DNA from: Triplophysa rosa
Taxonomy: Eukaryota > Chordata > Actinopteri > Cypriniformes > Nemacheilidae
Reading direction: 5' to 3'
Assembly (NCBI RefSeq): GCF_024868665.1
Contig: NC_079913.1
Span: 3,449,951-3,513,950 of the forward strand
Length of the DNA: 64,000 bases
The position numbers and the translations under genes were made by a program. Below are positions 1 through 13,600 of the stretch, in pieces (positions within the stretch are counted from its first letter, which is position 1; each line of letters starts with the position of its first letter). The notes beneath the pieces were generated by a model. It saw only the letters and a list, made by a program, of their open reading frames with translations. It had not been told where the DNA came from and searched no databases.

Positions 1-70
1 CTATTATCAATTGTGGTATCGTACACCTCATTTTTTGATGGTTTATTCTAACCTGAGGGGGCACTGAAAA

Positions 71-691
71 CAAATATTGTACAAATAATGGACATGAACA
101 TCACTTTTGGCCACTAGTGCATAAATGTTGCGTACACACAAAATGCATGTTGAATGCAATTCTCAAGACAAATACAACATTTTTAAAACGACACTGACTT
201 TCACATATGCACACTTTAAGAACATAATCTATCCAAGCAAGACCCCTGGTGACCACCTGATTCTTTACCTTCTTCACGAGATTCAAGAGACATAATTGGA
301 TTTGCTGGAGAATATCCAGGGTCCTCTCAGCTATCACTAAGTGGCCATATCCTGTACATCATTCAATTGCTGATGACATCACATCCTGCCCCCGTGACCT
401 CTCGGTGTAAACCAACACTAACCATTGATAATGATGTCCATCGTCTGCTAGTTAAAGTGTCCTTACTGTATCACATCTTCTCTTGAGTGACCGACTCAAC
501 TCACCTGAGAGAAAAAAAACATGTCGAGATTCAGACTGAGCCCAAAGTCGGCTCACTTTTCATTTAATGTAAACCAGTATTTAAAAACTGGAAAAGTATT
601 TTTTTTTAATATTTTTAACATTTAACTTTAAGATGTAACTTGGAAATACCGCTGTGACCAAAAGTGATGTCAAATATTTGTACAATATTTG
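71..691. repeat. Inverted repeat, possible decayed MITE
   Basis: Bases 71-113 and 655-691 are imperfect reverse complements. Both contain CAAATATTGTACAAATA and TCACTTTTGG. They are separated by about 540 bases of unique sequence. This could be a decayed foldback transposon or chance retention of two inverted copies; no target-site duplication was identified. Confidence 0.45.
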
Positions 692-2928
692 CTTTATGTA
701 TTATTTGAATAAAGAGTGAAGACATCTTTTTATTTCCAACGTTATGGTCTCAGACAGGTTTTCCTGCTATTATAACAATGTCTAGCTGTAACTATATTCT
801 TCATCTTTGCATGACTTGTTCTGATTGTTTTCTCAGCAATCTCTCTCAACACATGAAAAGCTTCTATTCTTTCAATCTGACATGCATTGTTACGTTCACT
901 TCAAACGCAGGAACATTCAACCCAGTTTCCTAATTCTCATGTTACCATGGGAGCTTCTTAATAAAACCATTGCTGTTTCTTTCTTTATCATGCAGGCGTA
1001 TTTCTGTATCCCTGCAAATCCGGCTGTAAACCTGGAGTGTGTTTTGCTGGATCTCTACGGTGGTTGATGATGCATTCGGGTGTCTTCGGTCGGGCAGCTT
1101 CCATGGCGAGATGCAAGGACGTGCTGAGGACACGTGGACCGTCGGCATCTGGCCGTCCTTCTGTAAAAACACAGATCCAATAACACAGGTTCTGTCCTTC
1201 ACCTCTTTTAGCAGATTAGCCCAGTCTGTCCCTGATGTAAAGACGCGAAATGACCACATGTGACAAATGTGCAGGGAAAAGATGCATGTCTCCATGGTGA
1301 TGACCTTGCCTTGCTTTAACGGCCTCCGAGTGTAACCTCAGAGATATGAATTACAGATGAGAGGAAAGATATTGTGGAGCGATTGCTCACGTGTATGTGA
1401 CTGTGGTGTTATTAGGATATATTGGCTGTTATGTGGGCAGTTTGTCAAACTGCTTACTCCCGGCGACGATGGACCTGTCTAGACCAGCACAGAAATCTTG
1501 ATAAAGAGAGCTTATTAAAAATGTAGGATGAAGGGGGTGTGGGTACGAAAGACCAGGAAGTGGAGGGAATACCTAATAAAGTGAAGAAACAGTAAACAAG
1601 AGTGAATCCTCTCATGGGACTTGAGGGTTTTCACTACAGTACGGCCCCTCGTGACCTGACCCCGACCCTCAGACCAGATGAGACCAAACCAGACGTGCAG
1701 ATCCGCACAAAGCAATAAGTACAGCAGATTGGAGGAAATGAGATCTAAAATTACATTTTTAGAAATCCACGTGCATCACACATACAGTATAGTGGGTTCA
1801 TCTTTTCATGGAGCCAAAGTCCCACAACAGATTGACAGTATTAGTCGAGTAAAGCAATATTGTCCAACAACCTATAAGTATGGACTTAAATTTTCTGTAA
1901 ATGTCACCGTTTCATTAATATGTGTTTAAGTTGTAAAAATTTAATAAACATTTAGTATGTTTTTTTTTTTCATTTTCTTTTTGCAGTATAATAATAAAAT
2001 ACTGTGATTGTGAATAAGAAAATGTTTGACAGTAAACTAAAACGAAACATTTCTAAAATTATTTTTGTGCCAATGCTTCTACAATTTATCTTAAATGCAG
2101 TTGATTGTACTGTTGAATAGAAAAGAATAGATACAGTATTTAGTGTCATTCTTTTTAAAAAACAAAACAAAAAAAGGATCAACAATTTATATAAACATAA
2201 AGGATATGAATACAAAATTAACAATGTACGATAGAAGAGTATTTTTAAGATACCAGCATGTTTTTTATTTTTAATTCACATGCAATTATTACTTTTTGCC
2301 TAAGGGTTTGTGAGAATAACACTGATGGCTTCAGAATGAGAAATGTTAAAATACGCTTTTACGTTGGCGCCATCCAGTGGCCACTTTGGATAATTGCAAT
2401 ACTGTCGCTGCTGGTAAATTTTGAGAAATAAAAAATATGCCCTTCACAACGGCAAGGCGTTACAATTTTGTTTTAATTGTGTTACATTTTATAACAGTAA
2501 AACAGTAGTTATAAATAATGAGTGCTTTTGTTTTTGACTCTTTTCATAAATTGACATCTTTCTATAAATAGTTTGTTTATTGACCGTGCTGGTGTAACAC
2601 ACTGTTATATTCTCATTGGCCCGCTGAGAAGCCCTGAGCACTTGCAGTTCTCTCTTTCCCTTGTGGCTCTCACAGATAAGTGTTTGATGCTTGGAGTTCA
2701 TCTGACACCTCCACTTACAGCAGAATAACTGTGTCACTGAGATAACACACGTGATATTTTAGTCCTACGGGAAAGCTTTTGAGTCTTTGAGCTAAACCTC
2801 TCTGTGACTTCATCCACACGTCATTTTTACTGTATATGCTCATGACAAATCATTATTAAAACCATAGTGCTTATGTAGTTTAACACACATACTGATTAAA
2901 TGAATACCTTGTATTTAAGTGGGACCCT

Positions 2929-3200
2929 CCCTTATGAATATTTACCATGGTTTTAGTACAGTTAAAATTGAAAAACCATGGTTTTACTACAGTCAAAACC
3001 AAAACAACATGGTTACTGTAGTAAAACAATGGTTTTCACAAAATAACAATGGTTTTGACAACCATGTTTTTTGTTAAAACCATAGTAAACAATGGCTACT
3101 GTAGTAAAACCATGATTTTTCCCTAAGTAATCAATGCACCTAAAAAACACGGTTACTACACTTGTACCACAAAAAAAACCATGGTTAATTTTCGTAAGGG
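2929..3200. mobile_element. Palindromic MITE with CCATGGTTTT sub-repeats
   Basis: The ends form terminal inverted repeats: CCCTTATGAATATTTACCAT at the left and, read from the other strand, CCCTTACGAAAATTAACCAT at the right. The interior repeats the core ACCATGGTTTTACTACAG in both orientations, so the whole element can fold on itself. No coding capacity is present, so it is a non-autonomous DNA transposon. Superfamily is not assigned. Confidence 0.75.
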
Positions 3201-3677
3201 CTTTGAACCTTCAACTGTGCCTTCAGTTTCATTTGGCAAATTAAATCTACATCTGTCCTTAAGTAAAGCATTTATTTGACCAAGGAGGGCTTATTAATGT
3301 TATTAATACATATTAGACACGTTTAACCCAGAGGAACACATCCTTTATGAAATGCCTAGAGATTTAAGCTTTAGGTTGTCTAATGACCATCTCTAAAGAG
3401 ATATATTACTCTACTCCGAGTGCCTGAGTGCCGTTTCCATAGGAACAACAGATATGGAGATGTTGCACCCACACATGGTTGCAGAAGTGGCGCAGCGCCC
3501 TCTGCTGATGTGTTCTATTTCGTTTCTTGTTTCTTCCCTGTTCATGTCTCTCTTTTGAATAACAGAGCATGTAGAAAATGCGCTTGGTGAGATCAGCGTG
3601 TCACCGGCGAGGCGCTGCGTAAAATGTCCATCAAACAAAGACGCGTCGCCATCTAGGTCTCTTTCAGCAGAGCTACC

Positions 3678-4691
3678 ATGACGATGCGACTGGCAGACGG
3701 CCACAGAGATGGCCCGAGGACGCAGAATAAAAGCCGGCAGGACTCCGTGCGCGCTCTGCCGCAGTGGATGCGCATGTATTTCTATGGCATGCACGGGATC
3801 ACCTTGGACATCATACTGTCGTCCGCACTCAGGTTTCTGGATGAGAATGACTTGAAACTGTTGGGATTCTCCTCGCCGTATCTGTGCGTCGTCCACTCCA
3901 TCACGCATCTGCTTTTGGAGAAGATCTACCTGCAGAAGAGATGCTTCCGCGGGAGACCCTTCGCTTTCCATCTCGTCTTCTATCCGTCGCTGTACATCTG
4001 CTTGCAGATTTTAATCGGGAACGTGGTGACCAGGACGGACAATTTGCGGGTGGTGTCAGTCACCCAGCTCGTTGTGCATTACATCCTTGCTTTGTATTTT
4101 ACGAATATCTTTCATAAAGGATTCATGCGCCTGCAGTATCAGAACAACCGGGTGTTAGTGCGGCGGTGCCCGAACGGGTTGTCGGGTGTCCTGCGCTTTG
4201 CGTTCTTCGGCATGCACGGATTTCTGGACGAGGTGCTCTTCACCTCTGTGTTTAACTTGTTCGAGAAACCACACCGGAGCCTGAGGGGACACACGTCCTT
4301 GTGGTCCTTCCTCATGTATGGAAGCTGCAGCTTCGTGGTGGAGAAGCTCTACCTCCATTTGCACTTCAGACGCGGCTGGGGGACCTGGCGGAGGCTGCCC
4401 ATCTACATCAGCTTCGTTTACGCGTGGGAGTTCAGCTGGGGCTTCGCGCTCCGACAGTACGACGCATGCTCGTGGGACTACTCGCATTATCCTCTCAACT
4501 TCATGGGCCTGGTGACGTTGCTCTATCTGCCTGGGTGGGTTTGTTTGAGTTTGTATCAGGACGTCTTGTCGAACGTTCTGTTGAGGGTTGTGTGCAATGA
4601 TAAAGACGAGGGGGAGATGACAGGCTGTGGTGCCAATGGACAGCTGGTGCCAAAAGACAAGCCTGAGTCAGACAGAATGTGCCTGTCATAA
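3678..4691 (+). CDS. tmem229a: Transmembrane protein 229A
   Basis: This is a single-exon gene of 337 aa, consistent with the intronless TMEM229A family. The protein is a polytopic membrane protein of unknown biochemical role; the family has been grouped with putative CmpB-type ABC transporter membrane proteins. The two halves look like an internal duplication: FYGMHGITLD (residues 35-44) recurs as FFGMHGFLDE (176-185), and EKIYL (81-85) recurs as EKLYL (222-226). Several hydrophobic segments follow each motif. The N-terminal 30 residues and the last 35 are polar and probably cytosolic. The start is the first ATG, in a TACCATGA context after an in-frame open stretch. It is the left neighbour of wasl in the same orientation, as in the vertebrate TMEM229A-WASL region, but no hyaluronidase genes lie between them here. 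Confidence 0.9.
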   Translation: MTMRLADGHRDGPRTQNKSRQDSVRALPQWMRMYFYGMHGITLDIILSSALRFLDENDLKLLGFSSPYLCVVHSITHLLLEKIYLQKRCFRGRPFAFHLVFYPSLYICLQILIGNVVTRTDNLRVVSVTQLVVHYILALYFTNIFHKGFMRLQYQNNRVLVRRCPNGLSGVLRFAFFGMHGFLDEVLFTSVFNLFEKPHRSLRGHTSLWSFLMYGSCSFVVEKLYLHLHFRRGWGTWRRLPIYISFVYAWEFSWGFALRQYDACSWDYSHYPLNFMGLVTLLYLPGWVCLSLYQDVLSNVLLRVVCNDKDEGEMTGCGANGQLVPKDKPESDRMCLS

Positions 4692-5164
4692 CCCACTCAG
4701 CAAAAGCAGACATTTCAATGTTTTAATTCAGTTGGGGCATTAGAAAGAATTTCAGAGATTTGTCACATTCAAGTCACTATGAATGTAGCTATTGCGACAA
4801 AAATGCTTCCTGCGAATATAAACCTTTATTAGGCCAAATCACATGACTTTAGTTTTAAACATTAAAATGTGGTTTTGGCCAAACCACCAAACACTTGGTG
4901 AGAGGAACGGCTAGGGATGTGCTTTTTGAGGACGTTAGAGTTTTCAAGATGTTTAAATAAGCAGGGTTTGCTGACACATGAATGACTTTTAGCTTGAATC
5001 ACAAAAGCATTGTTCATAAAATCATTCATTTTACACACAACCTTATACAGTAGTTTATGAAATGTAGTAGTTGTGTCCACTTTCCCCATGTCCCAAGCCC
5101 CGGTCCCCCGAGCTTTTATGTAATCTCAATTAAATTGCGAGGCCAAATCATACTATTTTTAAAT

Positions 5165-5371
5165 CACCCCACATGGAAAATACTGAAGTTTACTGTAGTA
5201 TGTTAGTACACTTTGTTAATGTATACTATAGTGTTCTGTATTATTACTTAATTGATTAACTGCCGTAAATACTGTAGTGTTTTATCTTTTTTACTATGGT
5301 AAGCACTATAGTATCTCGGGGTTACGGTAGCAAATACTACAGTATACTACAGTATTTTGTCACGTGGGGTG
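5165..5371. mobile_element. Palindromic MITE with TACTGTAGTA sub-repeats
   Basis: Terminal inverted repeats begin CACCCCACATGG at the left and, on the other strand, CACCCCACGTGA at the right, both followed by AAAATACTG. The interior is built of TACTGTAGTAT-like and ACTATAGTA-like words in alternating orientation. It has no coding capacity. Confidence 0.7.
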
Positions 5372-6823
5372 TTGAAAATGTAGTCATACTGACCAAACCA
5401 TCAAACATTTGCTTTGACAGTAAAGTCCAGGGATGTGCTTTTTAAGATCCATGTGGACTTTTAACACTGCCATGTTTGTTCTCAGAGAGATTAACAGAAA
5501 AAAAACGAAACGGCTGGTTCTCAGGAGAATATCAGTACCAGCTTCAAACCCCTCAGAGAAACAACCGTAACTGTGTTAGCAGTTTCACCTTCTGCTTTTA
5601 AATCTAATGATGTGCAGTTTGGAGAACTATCATGAGAACCGCAGACAGACTGAAGTGTCGTGTCACACAGACAATATCACTGCTGGGCATCAGGAGTCTG
5701 GATTGTGGTTGTTTTGCATGTGTTGTAACTGCATGCATCAGGATTTTGCATGTTGATACAGTGAAGAGATGTGACTCCGAGCATTCGTGAGAGCTTTCAT
5801 GTGAAGAAACCAACCGAGTGCCTTTATTTCCCCTTTTAGGCAGCTGGACTTCTGTCATCTAAAACTGAAGTTTCACATCTGTATGAAAACAAGTTCAGAC
5901 ATAACTCTCATGATCAAAAGAAACCTCAGTATGTAGCTTTTGACTCATATTTACAAAGAACTCAAGTTTGATATTTACTATTTTGCAGCTGATGTTTATT
6001 GGAGATTAACAATAGATTTTGTCTTGCTTAACATGTTGAGACTTTTAAATAAGGTCTGTGTTTATCAAGCACCGCACACTGTGAACAATAACTGTGATTT
6101 TTGACTAAATGAATATACAGTACTGTAAGTCTTCTGTTTCTCATACTGTGTGTTTGGCTCTTGTAGAAGATTATTCACTTTCCAAAGATGTTCTTGTTTT
6201 AAAAGAGAAACTGCCAAAGCTTCCTCTAGTATAGTAAATCTTTAATTTAATTGATACTTTTGGCTTATAAATGTATTGCTTTAATGTAAACAGTTTGTTT
6301 GAATATTTCTCGCATGTCACTGGTTGATGTAAAGACACTCGGCAGCTATGGATGTGTCTGCTCAAATCCACTTTTTCTCACCCTCCTATTTTAAGAGAAA
6401 AAAACATTTGATGAATATGGGTTGATCATTTTAAAACCATTTCTTGCCTTGTGATTAGTGCTACAAATAGAATTCATGTTATTCTGATTTAATGAACAAT
6501 ATATATTTCATTTGTGCTCCTTTAATTTAGACACATTTCAAACTTCTATGACAATAACTTTTGCATCACGGTGATTTTGTTTGTCTCATTCATTTATAAA
6601 GATTAAAAACATGACCGTTCACCTCTTCTGAATTCTTTGATGTTATTTTTTCTGTATTTATATTAGGCCTGTCTACACATGTACACACATGCAAACTCAT
6701 TGCTCTTGCTATTGAATACACATTCTTGTGTGTTACTGTGATGACAAACCTCAGTTATTGATTGAATTTATTATTTAGATAGTTCGCCATAAATGTTTAT
6801 TAGTTTCTAGATGTTTCTGGATT

Positions 6824-6975
6824 TAAAGGGGCAGTTACACAAGAATAAAAACTCATCATTTATTCCCCCTCACGTGGTTGTGAACTTGTATGTGACTATT
6901 TCTTCAGAAGAAGATATTTTGAGAAATGTCTCAGTGGTTGTGTGTTCATACAATGGGAGTCGGTGGGGTTCAGTG
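6824..6975 (+). repeat. Dispersed cyprinid-type repeat (AGAAGATATTTTGA family)
   Basis: The segment reads through GGGGCAGTTACACAAGAAT, CATTTATTCCCCCTCACGTG, AGAAGATATTTTGAGAAATG and CAATGGGAGT. Related segments occur at about 15880-16055, 23465-23555, 29860-30058 and 45369-45530, in either orientation, so it is a dispersed non-autonomous repeat and not a gene. Confidence 0.65.
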
Positions 6976-7300
6976 TTGTTTGATTATCAACATTCTTCTG
7001 AAATCTAAAGGAAGTTTGGAGTTCTGCTAACATTCATGTGTGGATTACTGTATATCTTAGTTGTTTTTTAGGGATGGAATGTTGTCATGGCGAAAGCGTT
7101 CTCCATTCTCTAAGGTCATGACAAAAGAGATTTGGCTGTTACTGAAGGGACTGTGATTTCCATTTCAGACGTTAAGAAACAAAACAGCCACCATCTCATT
7201 TGCATAGACGTCCCGTGTGATTTTTTCCTCCCTTTAGACTGTACAGACGTCACAGTGTAGTGTAAGAAACTGATCGGATTGTGTCTATATTCTTGACATT

Positions 7301-7306
7301 AATAAA
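7301..7306 (+). terminator. Candidate distal poly(A) signal of tmem229a
   Basis: AATAAA lies 2.6 kb after the tmem229a stop and is followed by T-rich sequence. Assignment to tmem229a rests only on strand and position, and nearer ATTAAA variants exist. Confidence 0.25.
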
Positions 7307-9410
7307 GATGCTTACAACATTGTTTATCGTTTTCAAACCTCTGTTTAAGGTTTCATCACAGTTTACATACATGATTAGTTTGTCTTAATATCTAAAAAGA
7401 ATGGCAACTGTTCAAGGGTTGTCTAAGGACATTTTCTTCCCACAAATGAGGATAAAGCAACTTTAATCTGCTTTAGTATTTAACAGGGCTTTAGTCTCCT
7501 TTAGTACTTAGTATGAAACATCTGTTGCTGGTTACAGAATGAGCAGTATTTATGTTGCATTGTCTTCACTTATATATAGTCATTTTAACTTTGAAACTGC
7601 TGTATGGAGACAAAGGAGTTTTTGCTTTTTAAAGGGAAATCAACCCACAAACACAATATTTACATAAAGAGTCAAATGATATTCAAAGTGTCACACGTGC
7701 AAAGCCAAATACACCACCTTGATCTTTCACAAAATGATGTTCACCACATTAGTCAATTAAAAATAATACACTTATCAGACACTTTGATCCAAAGAAACAG
7801 AGCATTCAATATTTTGGATTAAGGGATAGTTCGCCCCAAAAAGCATGTTTTGTGAGATTTACATTAATACTGTTTTAATGATACCCTTTAGTTTTATTAA
7901 AACTTGTTAAACTATCTCTCTGGTTCACGAATGTAGGAGACTTGAGAAGTGATGTCCAGATTAAATCACATGATCGTTGGTTTGACTTCCAGTACAGGAA
8001 GTTGCTGCAGTCATTTTGCGGTTGTTGTTGTCGTGGAGCTTTGTTCTGCACACTTCTCCTCAACAACTCTGAGCACTAGCTATGTTTTATGCAGAACCAC
8101 TCGTTTTCCCAACTATTGTCATTTGTTCATCACTTATTGACTGTACGCCACTGTCAGCCTGATTCAGTTTCAGTGTTTTTCATTATAGTCAGTCTGACCC
8201 CCCGCAGTGTGGCCCCCACGAGCTCCGGTCCCCCCAGCACCGCGCTCTTCATGATGCGGACCAGATCTCCCATACATCAACACAAGAGCTGGACAAAGAT
8301 CCAACGCCAGTATAATATCACAACCTGAAACCAAATCACACTCTCCCCTCCCACACACAGAATAACAGTTCTGAAACCTTAGATTTAATTGTGCTAAAAA
8401 TAACAAAATAAGCCATTTTTTCTCAAAATTGTACATCTTCCATTGGTATCTTGTGTGTTTTGTATTTTTCCACTGTCTGACAGTTCAGTGTAAGTTCAAC
8501 GTCTTATCAAACAAGTCTGCTCCTGCAGAAGCTGTAGTGAGTCATGATGTCAACCTGATTGACCGATATGTTTCCTGTGATTAAGATGTAAGTCACAAAT
8601 GTACCAGAAGGGGCCTGAACACCATCCATTTTTAACTAAACAATGTAGACAATGTTGTTTGGTTGAAGGTGTTTGCAAAATCTAGCACTATTACTAGTAT
8701 ACAAACCTAGCATATCAACAATGAAACTTATGACTTATAAAATTATTTTAAATTAAATAATCAAAAAAAACTAAAAGAGCACCACCGTTCCAGTGTTTTT
8801 GTGCAAGTTCACTCTGTATATGAGGTTAAAATATATTTGGAAACAATACTAACAATTAAAAAATGTAAAAGCAAGGAAAACTATAAAGCTATTTAATAAA
8901 TACAAGCTTTGTATGTTAAAGGCCTTTCAGTTTAAGGTTTTTGTGGTATATTGTATATTGTAGTATACAGTGCCACCCAGCGGTCAACAGGAATATAACG
9001 GCTGAGTGTGGATTTCTGGGGCATATTAAAGAGTTAAATAAACAGTGTGGAATAGGATTTGCTGACTTCATTAAAACACTATTTTGTCAGTGCTGATGTT
9101 AGCTGTGTGGGATAAAGTTTTGCTGCCAAAGCTTCCTTCTTTCTGGAAGTGACATCAGTATTTACACAGGTGCTGTTAAGAGCTACTGAAATTTTAAATC
9201 TCTTACTCAAGGGACATCCCTTGCCTCTGTTTAAAAACAAAACACGGCCAAACTTTATCCTCTTTTTTATAAATAGAGACAAATATATGTACAGCAAATC
9301 AGAGCACAGAATATTTTTTTTTCCAATAAAATGTTTTATGTTTGACCAGTAATAGCAGTACATAGGATATTTCAGATTTATGCTTAAGCAAGTTTTTCTG
9401 TCCATTACTG

Positions 9411-9413
<3 letters not shown>

Positions 9414-9462
<49 letters not shown>
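9414..9462 (+). repeat. (CT)n microsatellite
   Basis: An uninterrupted dinucleotide run of about 49 bases. Confidence 0.95.
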
Positions 9463-9465
<3 letters not shown>

Positions 9466-10189
9466 TGACAGGTTTTTCAGGTTTCCTCTCTGTTTACCTC
9501 ACAGCTCAACCATGTTTGGGAGTGGCAAACATCAAGCCAGGAATGGAAATACTCGTGTGTTGTCATCAGTTGATATTCCTTTATATTTCAGATCTCAAAC
9601 ACATATTTCCCTCACAGGAATCACAAAACAATTAACAAAAAGTTTCCATTACTTATCAGATAGTCTGCTGATGTACGATATCACCCAGTAGTAGTGTTTA
9701 CAGATTGTAAGCCCCATATATGAGTAATATTCTTTAATGCCTTGTTGAGTTTCAATTATGTTTCTGCTCATGTCCAATGAGACCAAGTTTTTGAGTTTTT
9801 GACCAATAAACAGGAATAATAGGGGCAGAAGTTCACGTAGCTATTTTTAAACATGAACAATTGTTATGATAAATGTTTTATAATGCATTTCAAATGCAGA
9901 GTGTCCTACATTCTTCACCTTATTAACATGACATACATTTGGCTCCCGCCCACACCGCATTCCTCTCTCACAGCTACTTTAACTTATTTCGCTTATTTAT
10001 TTATCAAATAAGTATTTTTGTCGCATCATAATTCCACAGCTATTTTTGGTAATTAAACGTCTCTAAACATCTATATAATATTGCGTAGGATAATAAATAC
10101 GTATCTGTTTCCTACTACGGAAAACTCTTAACTTATGAACATTAGCTCATGCTGAAGTTGCCTGGTAACCTTCCTGGAGCGTCCGTTTA

Positions 10190-10636
10190 CGTAACTAGTT
10201 CATATTTAGCCACGCCCTTGCGGCAGTATGATTCGCCAGGTGGCTTGCGTTCGCCACAAACGTCCGCTTCGCAGCCATTCAGCTGACAGCGTCGCGGTGC
10301 GTCATTAATATTCATGTCCGAAGTCCTCACAGATTAGCAAATACGCCGCTTCTCTGGATGTCATGCGCAACGCTGGCACTGCCATGTTGGATCGAAACCG
10401 AGTTCAGATGAAAGTTTAGAGTCTCAGGACGACTGCGGATTCATCGGGACATTAAGGATCGCGTTTTATTTCACGGATCCGGGATTATTACGCGTTCTCG
10501 ATCTATTCCCAGTCAACACAAACACAGGTGTGGAAATGAGAGGCTCTGGATTCAGACTGCGGTGATCGGAGTTCAATGACCATATTTTCTGTTTAACACT
10601 TCCTGATCACCGCTTTACACCATCGGATTGTCAAAA
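10190..10636 (+). promoter_or_regulatory. Probable wasl promoter and 5' UTR
   Basis: Base composition changes from AT-rich to CpG-containing, with GCCACGCCC (Sp1/KLF-like), TTACGTAA and many CG dinucleotides. The conspicuous word ATTAATATTCAT is at 10304-10315; the same 12-mer occurs at 41463-41474 in the dus4l/cog5 promoter. No TATA box is placed. The extent is inferred from composition and from the start codon at 10637. Confidence 0.45.
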
Positions 10637-13600
10637 ATGAGCGGCCCACCTCCAAACAGGAGGCCTGCGGGACACGTTGGCTCAATTCTGCTCACCCAGC
10701 AAGAGAACGAAGTGCTTTTCAACCATATGGGCAGGAAATGCACCGTAAGTTCACAAGCATTTGCTTGATTTCTGCCAGCTTTCTGTATGTGATGTTCACT
10801 TCAGTAGTACATGCTCTCTGATGTTACAATGTAGCGTAACTGTTTCAAAACAATGTAACACCTTGATGTTTTGTCACAAAGTGTTACACTGGAGTGATGC
10901 ATTGTGTCAGTTAATATAGTATCAGTGTTACACTTTGTCTTTATACTGGTGTGTGATACAGTGTGACATTTCACATAACCAGAGTTACAGTGCAGTGATA
11001 TTTTGTGTTTACACCCGTGTGGTACATTGTGTCGGTAAATAATATATCATCAAAGAGAGAAAAAAACGAGTTTGATTTTATTCAGCAACGTGTAAATGAA
11101 TTACAGGAGGCCATGGTGCTTTTAATATCTTCATAAAGAAATAAAGTTGTGCCTTGTCATTGACACTTATCTTTCCATTCCAATCACAGTTCGGTGACCT
11201 GTGTTTATAACTCATAAAACTCTTCTTCTGCCTCATTGTTTAACTTTCACAATATTCAACTTTTTAAACATCCCCCAGATACTGTCACTCACAACCACCC
11301 TACAGGCATCCAAACTATGTGTCATATGAAGAAACTATGTACAAGATTTTGTACAGTAATCATTGATGAGACTTTATCACTTATCTTGACAAACATACAG
11401 TAAGTTTCACTTTTTACATCATTTTTTTGCAGCTGCAAACCTGTTACAGCGTCAGAGGCAGTTTTTCTTTCTTGTATGTTTCAGCATCAGTGGAATCGGA
11501 TTTCCTTCCAAGGATGTTTTGTTTCATGTTTCGAATCTTACATTAGCATTTGTATTCGGGGTAAAGTCTTTATCCAGGTTTGCTCTGCCTCTGATCATTC
11601 GCTTGTTGGTTCTTAAACTGCCATTGGCTTGTCACGTAGGGCATCGCTGTTCCTCATTCCTCTGTGTTACCTGCTCTGTTCCTACAAGAATAAACATGTG
11701 GTGTTCAAAAAGCAGAAACGAGTCTTCCTCTTCATCTGAGAACACGTATGCGTTCCTCTAGCCGCGGTGTATTTCTGTGCACCTGTGTGTGACGAAAGCA
11801 CTGTATCCCGAGACCGCTCGTGCAAAAAATCATGGTTTTGCATGACACTGTCCTTGAGGATGCTTAACATTCCTGACAGCGTTGGGAGATGAATGCACTG
11901 CTGTCATATTCGCACAATATCAGACGTTCACTTTTAGACTTATATGCGTCTTGTTTGTCTTGCAGTGAGTCTTTTATAACCTCAGACGGCGTGTTACGGC
12001 ACGATTGAAGCAGGCGTGTCGTCTGAAGCGCTTTTTGTAGGAATCTGTTTATAATCTGAATGTAACGTGAATCATAGATCTTGAGTTATGACTCTGTTTT
12101 CTGTTGTGTTGCTAGTTCGAGATCTGAGACTGGAGGAGCGGTGAGTATATAAGAGAAGACTGTGGTGGATTCTCCTTCAGCTCGAGAACCTGGGAGTGGG
12201 AGAACCAGTCCTCTCAGGTTGTTCCTGCTGAACTGGCTTTGACTGCTTGAATATGGCAGAATTAACATATAGCGGCCCATAGAAACAGACGATAATGAGG
12301 CATCCATGTGCACGCATCTATGATTTTTTCGTCACAGACAGGTCAAAGGTGTCAGCGAGGAGCATGCTTGATAGGAAATATGAGCAATCTGAAGTAAACA
12401 AAAGTAGATCAAGGTCACTTGTGAACAAGACAAGGCAAGGCAAGATTTAACATGTTAATGCAAAAGATATTAGATGTATGAATCTGAATCGAACCGAATA
12501 TTCAGTGCAATACCAGAATCTTAGCATTAGATGAAGTAAGTAACATTCACAGCGAATAATATCACGGCTTTGATATGTTATCAGTGATGTCATCAGTGCA
12601 CGTCACGCATGAGTACATCTAGATATCCACCAGATTTTTCCAGAGGGCATTTCCTCTAACGCCATCTAACGATGAGCGATAAAACGCGAGATAACATTTC
12701 CTCGTCCTATATCAAGCGATGAATATCCCTTGTTCATTCAGATGAAAGCATCCCACTAAAACGGAGAAATAACGAGCGACAGCTTCAGTCGGCCAGTGAG
12801 AAAGCAGAGCATGACCTCGTTCTGTGTTCATTTTTTGTCTTTTATCCTTCTTTAAAGAGGCTTTGAATGTCTTTGTAATAGCTAGCAGGTCTGCGGTTCG
12901 GCAGGTTGTTAGACGTGTGGCGTGGCTGCATTCCTGGCTTTGCTGCTCCGCACTTCTCTTTTGTAAATGATCTGTCCCGTCTGTAGAATGACGCTGCTCA
13001 TTCATTCCCCAAAGTGTCTGTTTGGCTCGGATGTTGGACATTGCAACTATTCTTAACAAGTGCCTGGAAGCTCTCGTTTGCATCTGTAGGTCACAGACGC
13101 TTGGGTTTTGTGAGAAATTCAGTGACTCTTTTGTTCCAAGAGCTGGTTCATCTCAGGACAAACGCTCATTGTCTAGACCCACATGTGTGCGGTGGTCCTG
13201 TTTCAAACTCATTCATCTTTTCTCTTAAAGGAACAGTTCACACAAAAATTGGAATTCCCCATCATGTGAATCATTCAACCTTATTTTGATCTGATGTCAA
13301 AACGTTCATGATATGCCGTGCGCTTCTGTCAGGAGATGCGAGCTCATTCTCAGCATTATTAGTCTGTGTGTGTCTTGAGTCAGCGGATCTGTGAGCGTCA
13401 GGTGCGTGAGGAGACTGCAAACGCTCCTGGGCCGTTTGTGAGCGAGCGTTTTGCTTCCGGCGCGAGTGTGTCATTCTCACTCATCCATCATAAGGTGTTG
13501 GGTCTGTGTGGGGTGCTTGAATGACATTGCGGTTTGTTCCCGGTCTCTGCAGTCCGACCACGGAACGCTCCCTTCGGCTTTTCAACCATAAACTTGTTTC

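Larger units (their letters stand above)
1..3677. other. Intergenic region upstream of tmem229a
   Basis: No exon with recognisable protein similarity was found on either strand. The stretch holds an inverted repeat (71-113 against 655-691), a poly-A-signal-like AATAAA near 709 on the + strand that could end a transcript entering from the left, and a palindromic DNA element at 2929-3200. The 5' untranslated region and promoter of tmem229a should lie in the last few hundred bases, but no clear TATA box was seen. Confidence 0.5.
4692..10636. other. tmem229a 3' region and intergenic spacer to wasl
   Basis: No convincing coding exon was seen. The stretch contains a palindromic element (5165-5371), two related segments flanking it (about 4870-4960 and 5390-5465, both reading CCAAACC.CA.ACA and GGGATGTGCTTTTT), a dispersed repeat (6824-6975), a possible distal polyadenylation signal (7301-7306), a CT microsatellite (9414-9462) and the GC-richer wasl promoter at the right end. 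Confidence 0.5.

Noticed and set aside
3411..3971. Open frame of 186 codons on the minus strand over tmem229a
   Set aside because: It is the antisense shadow of the tmem229a coding exon and 5' region; its translation resembles no family and tmem229a explains the open frame.
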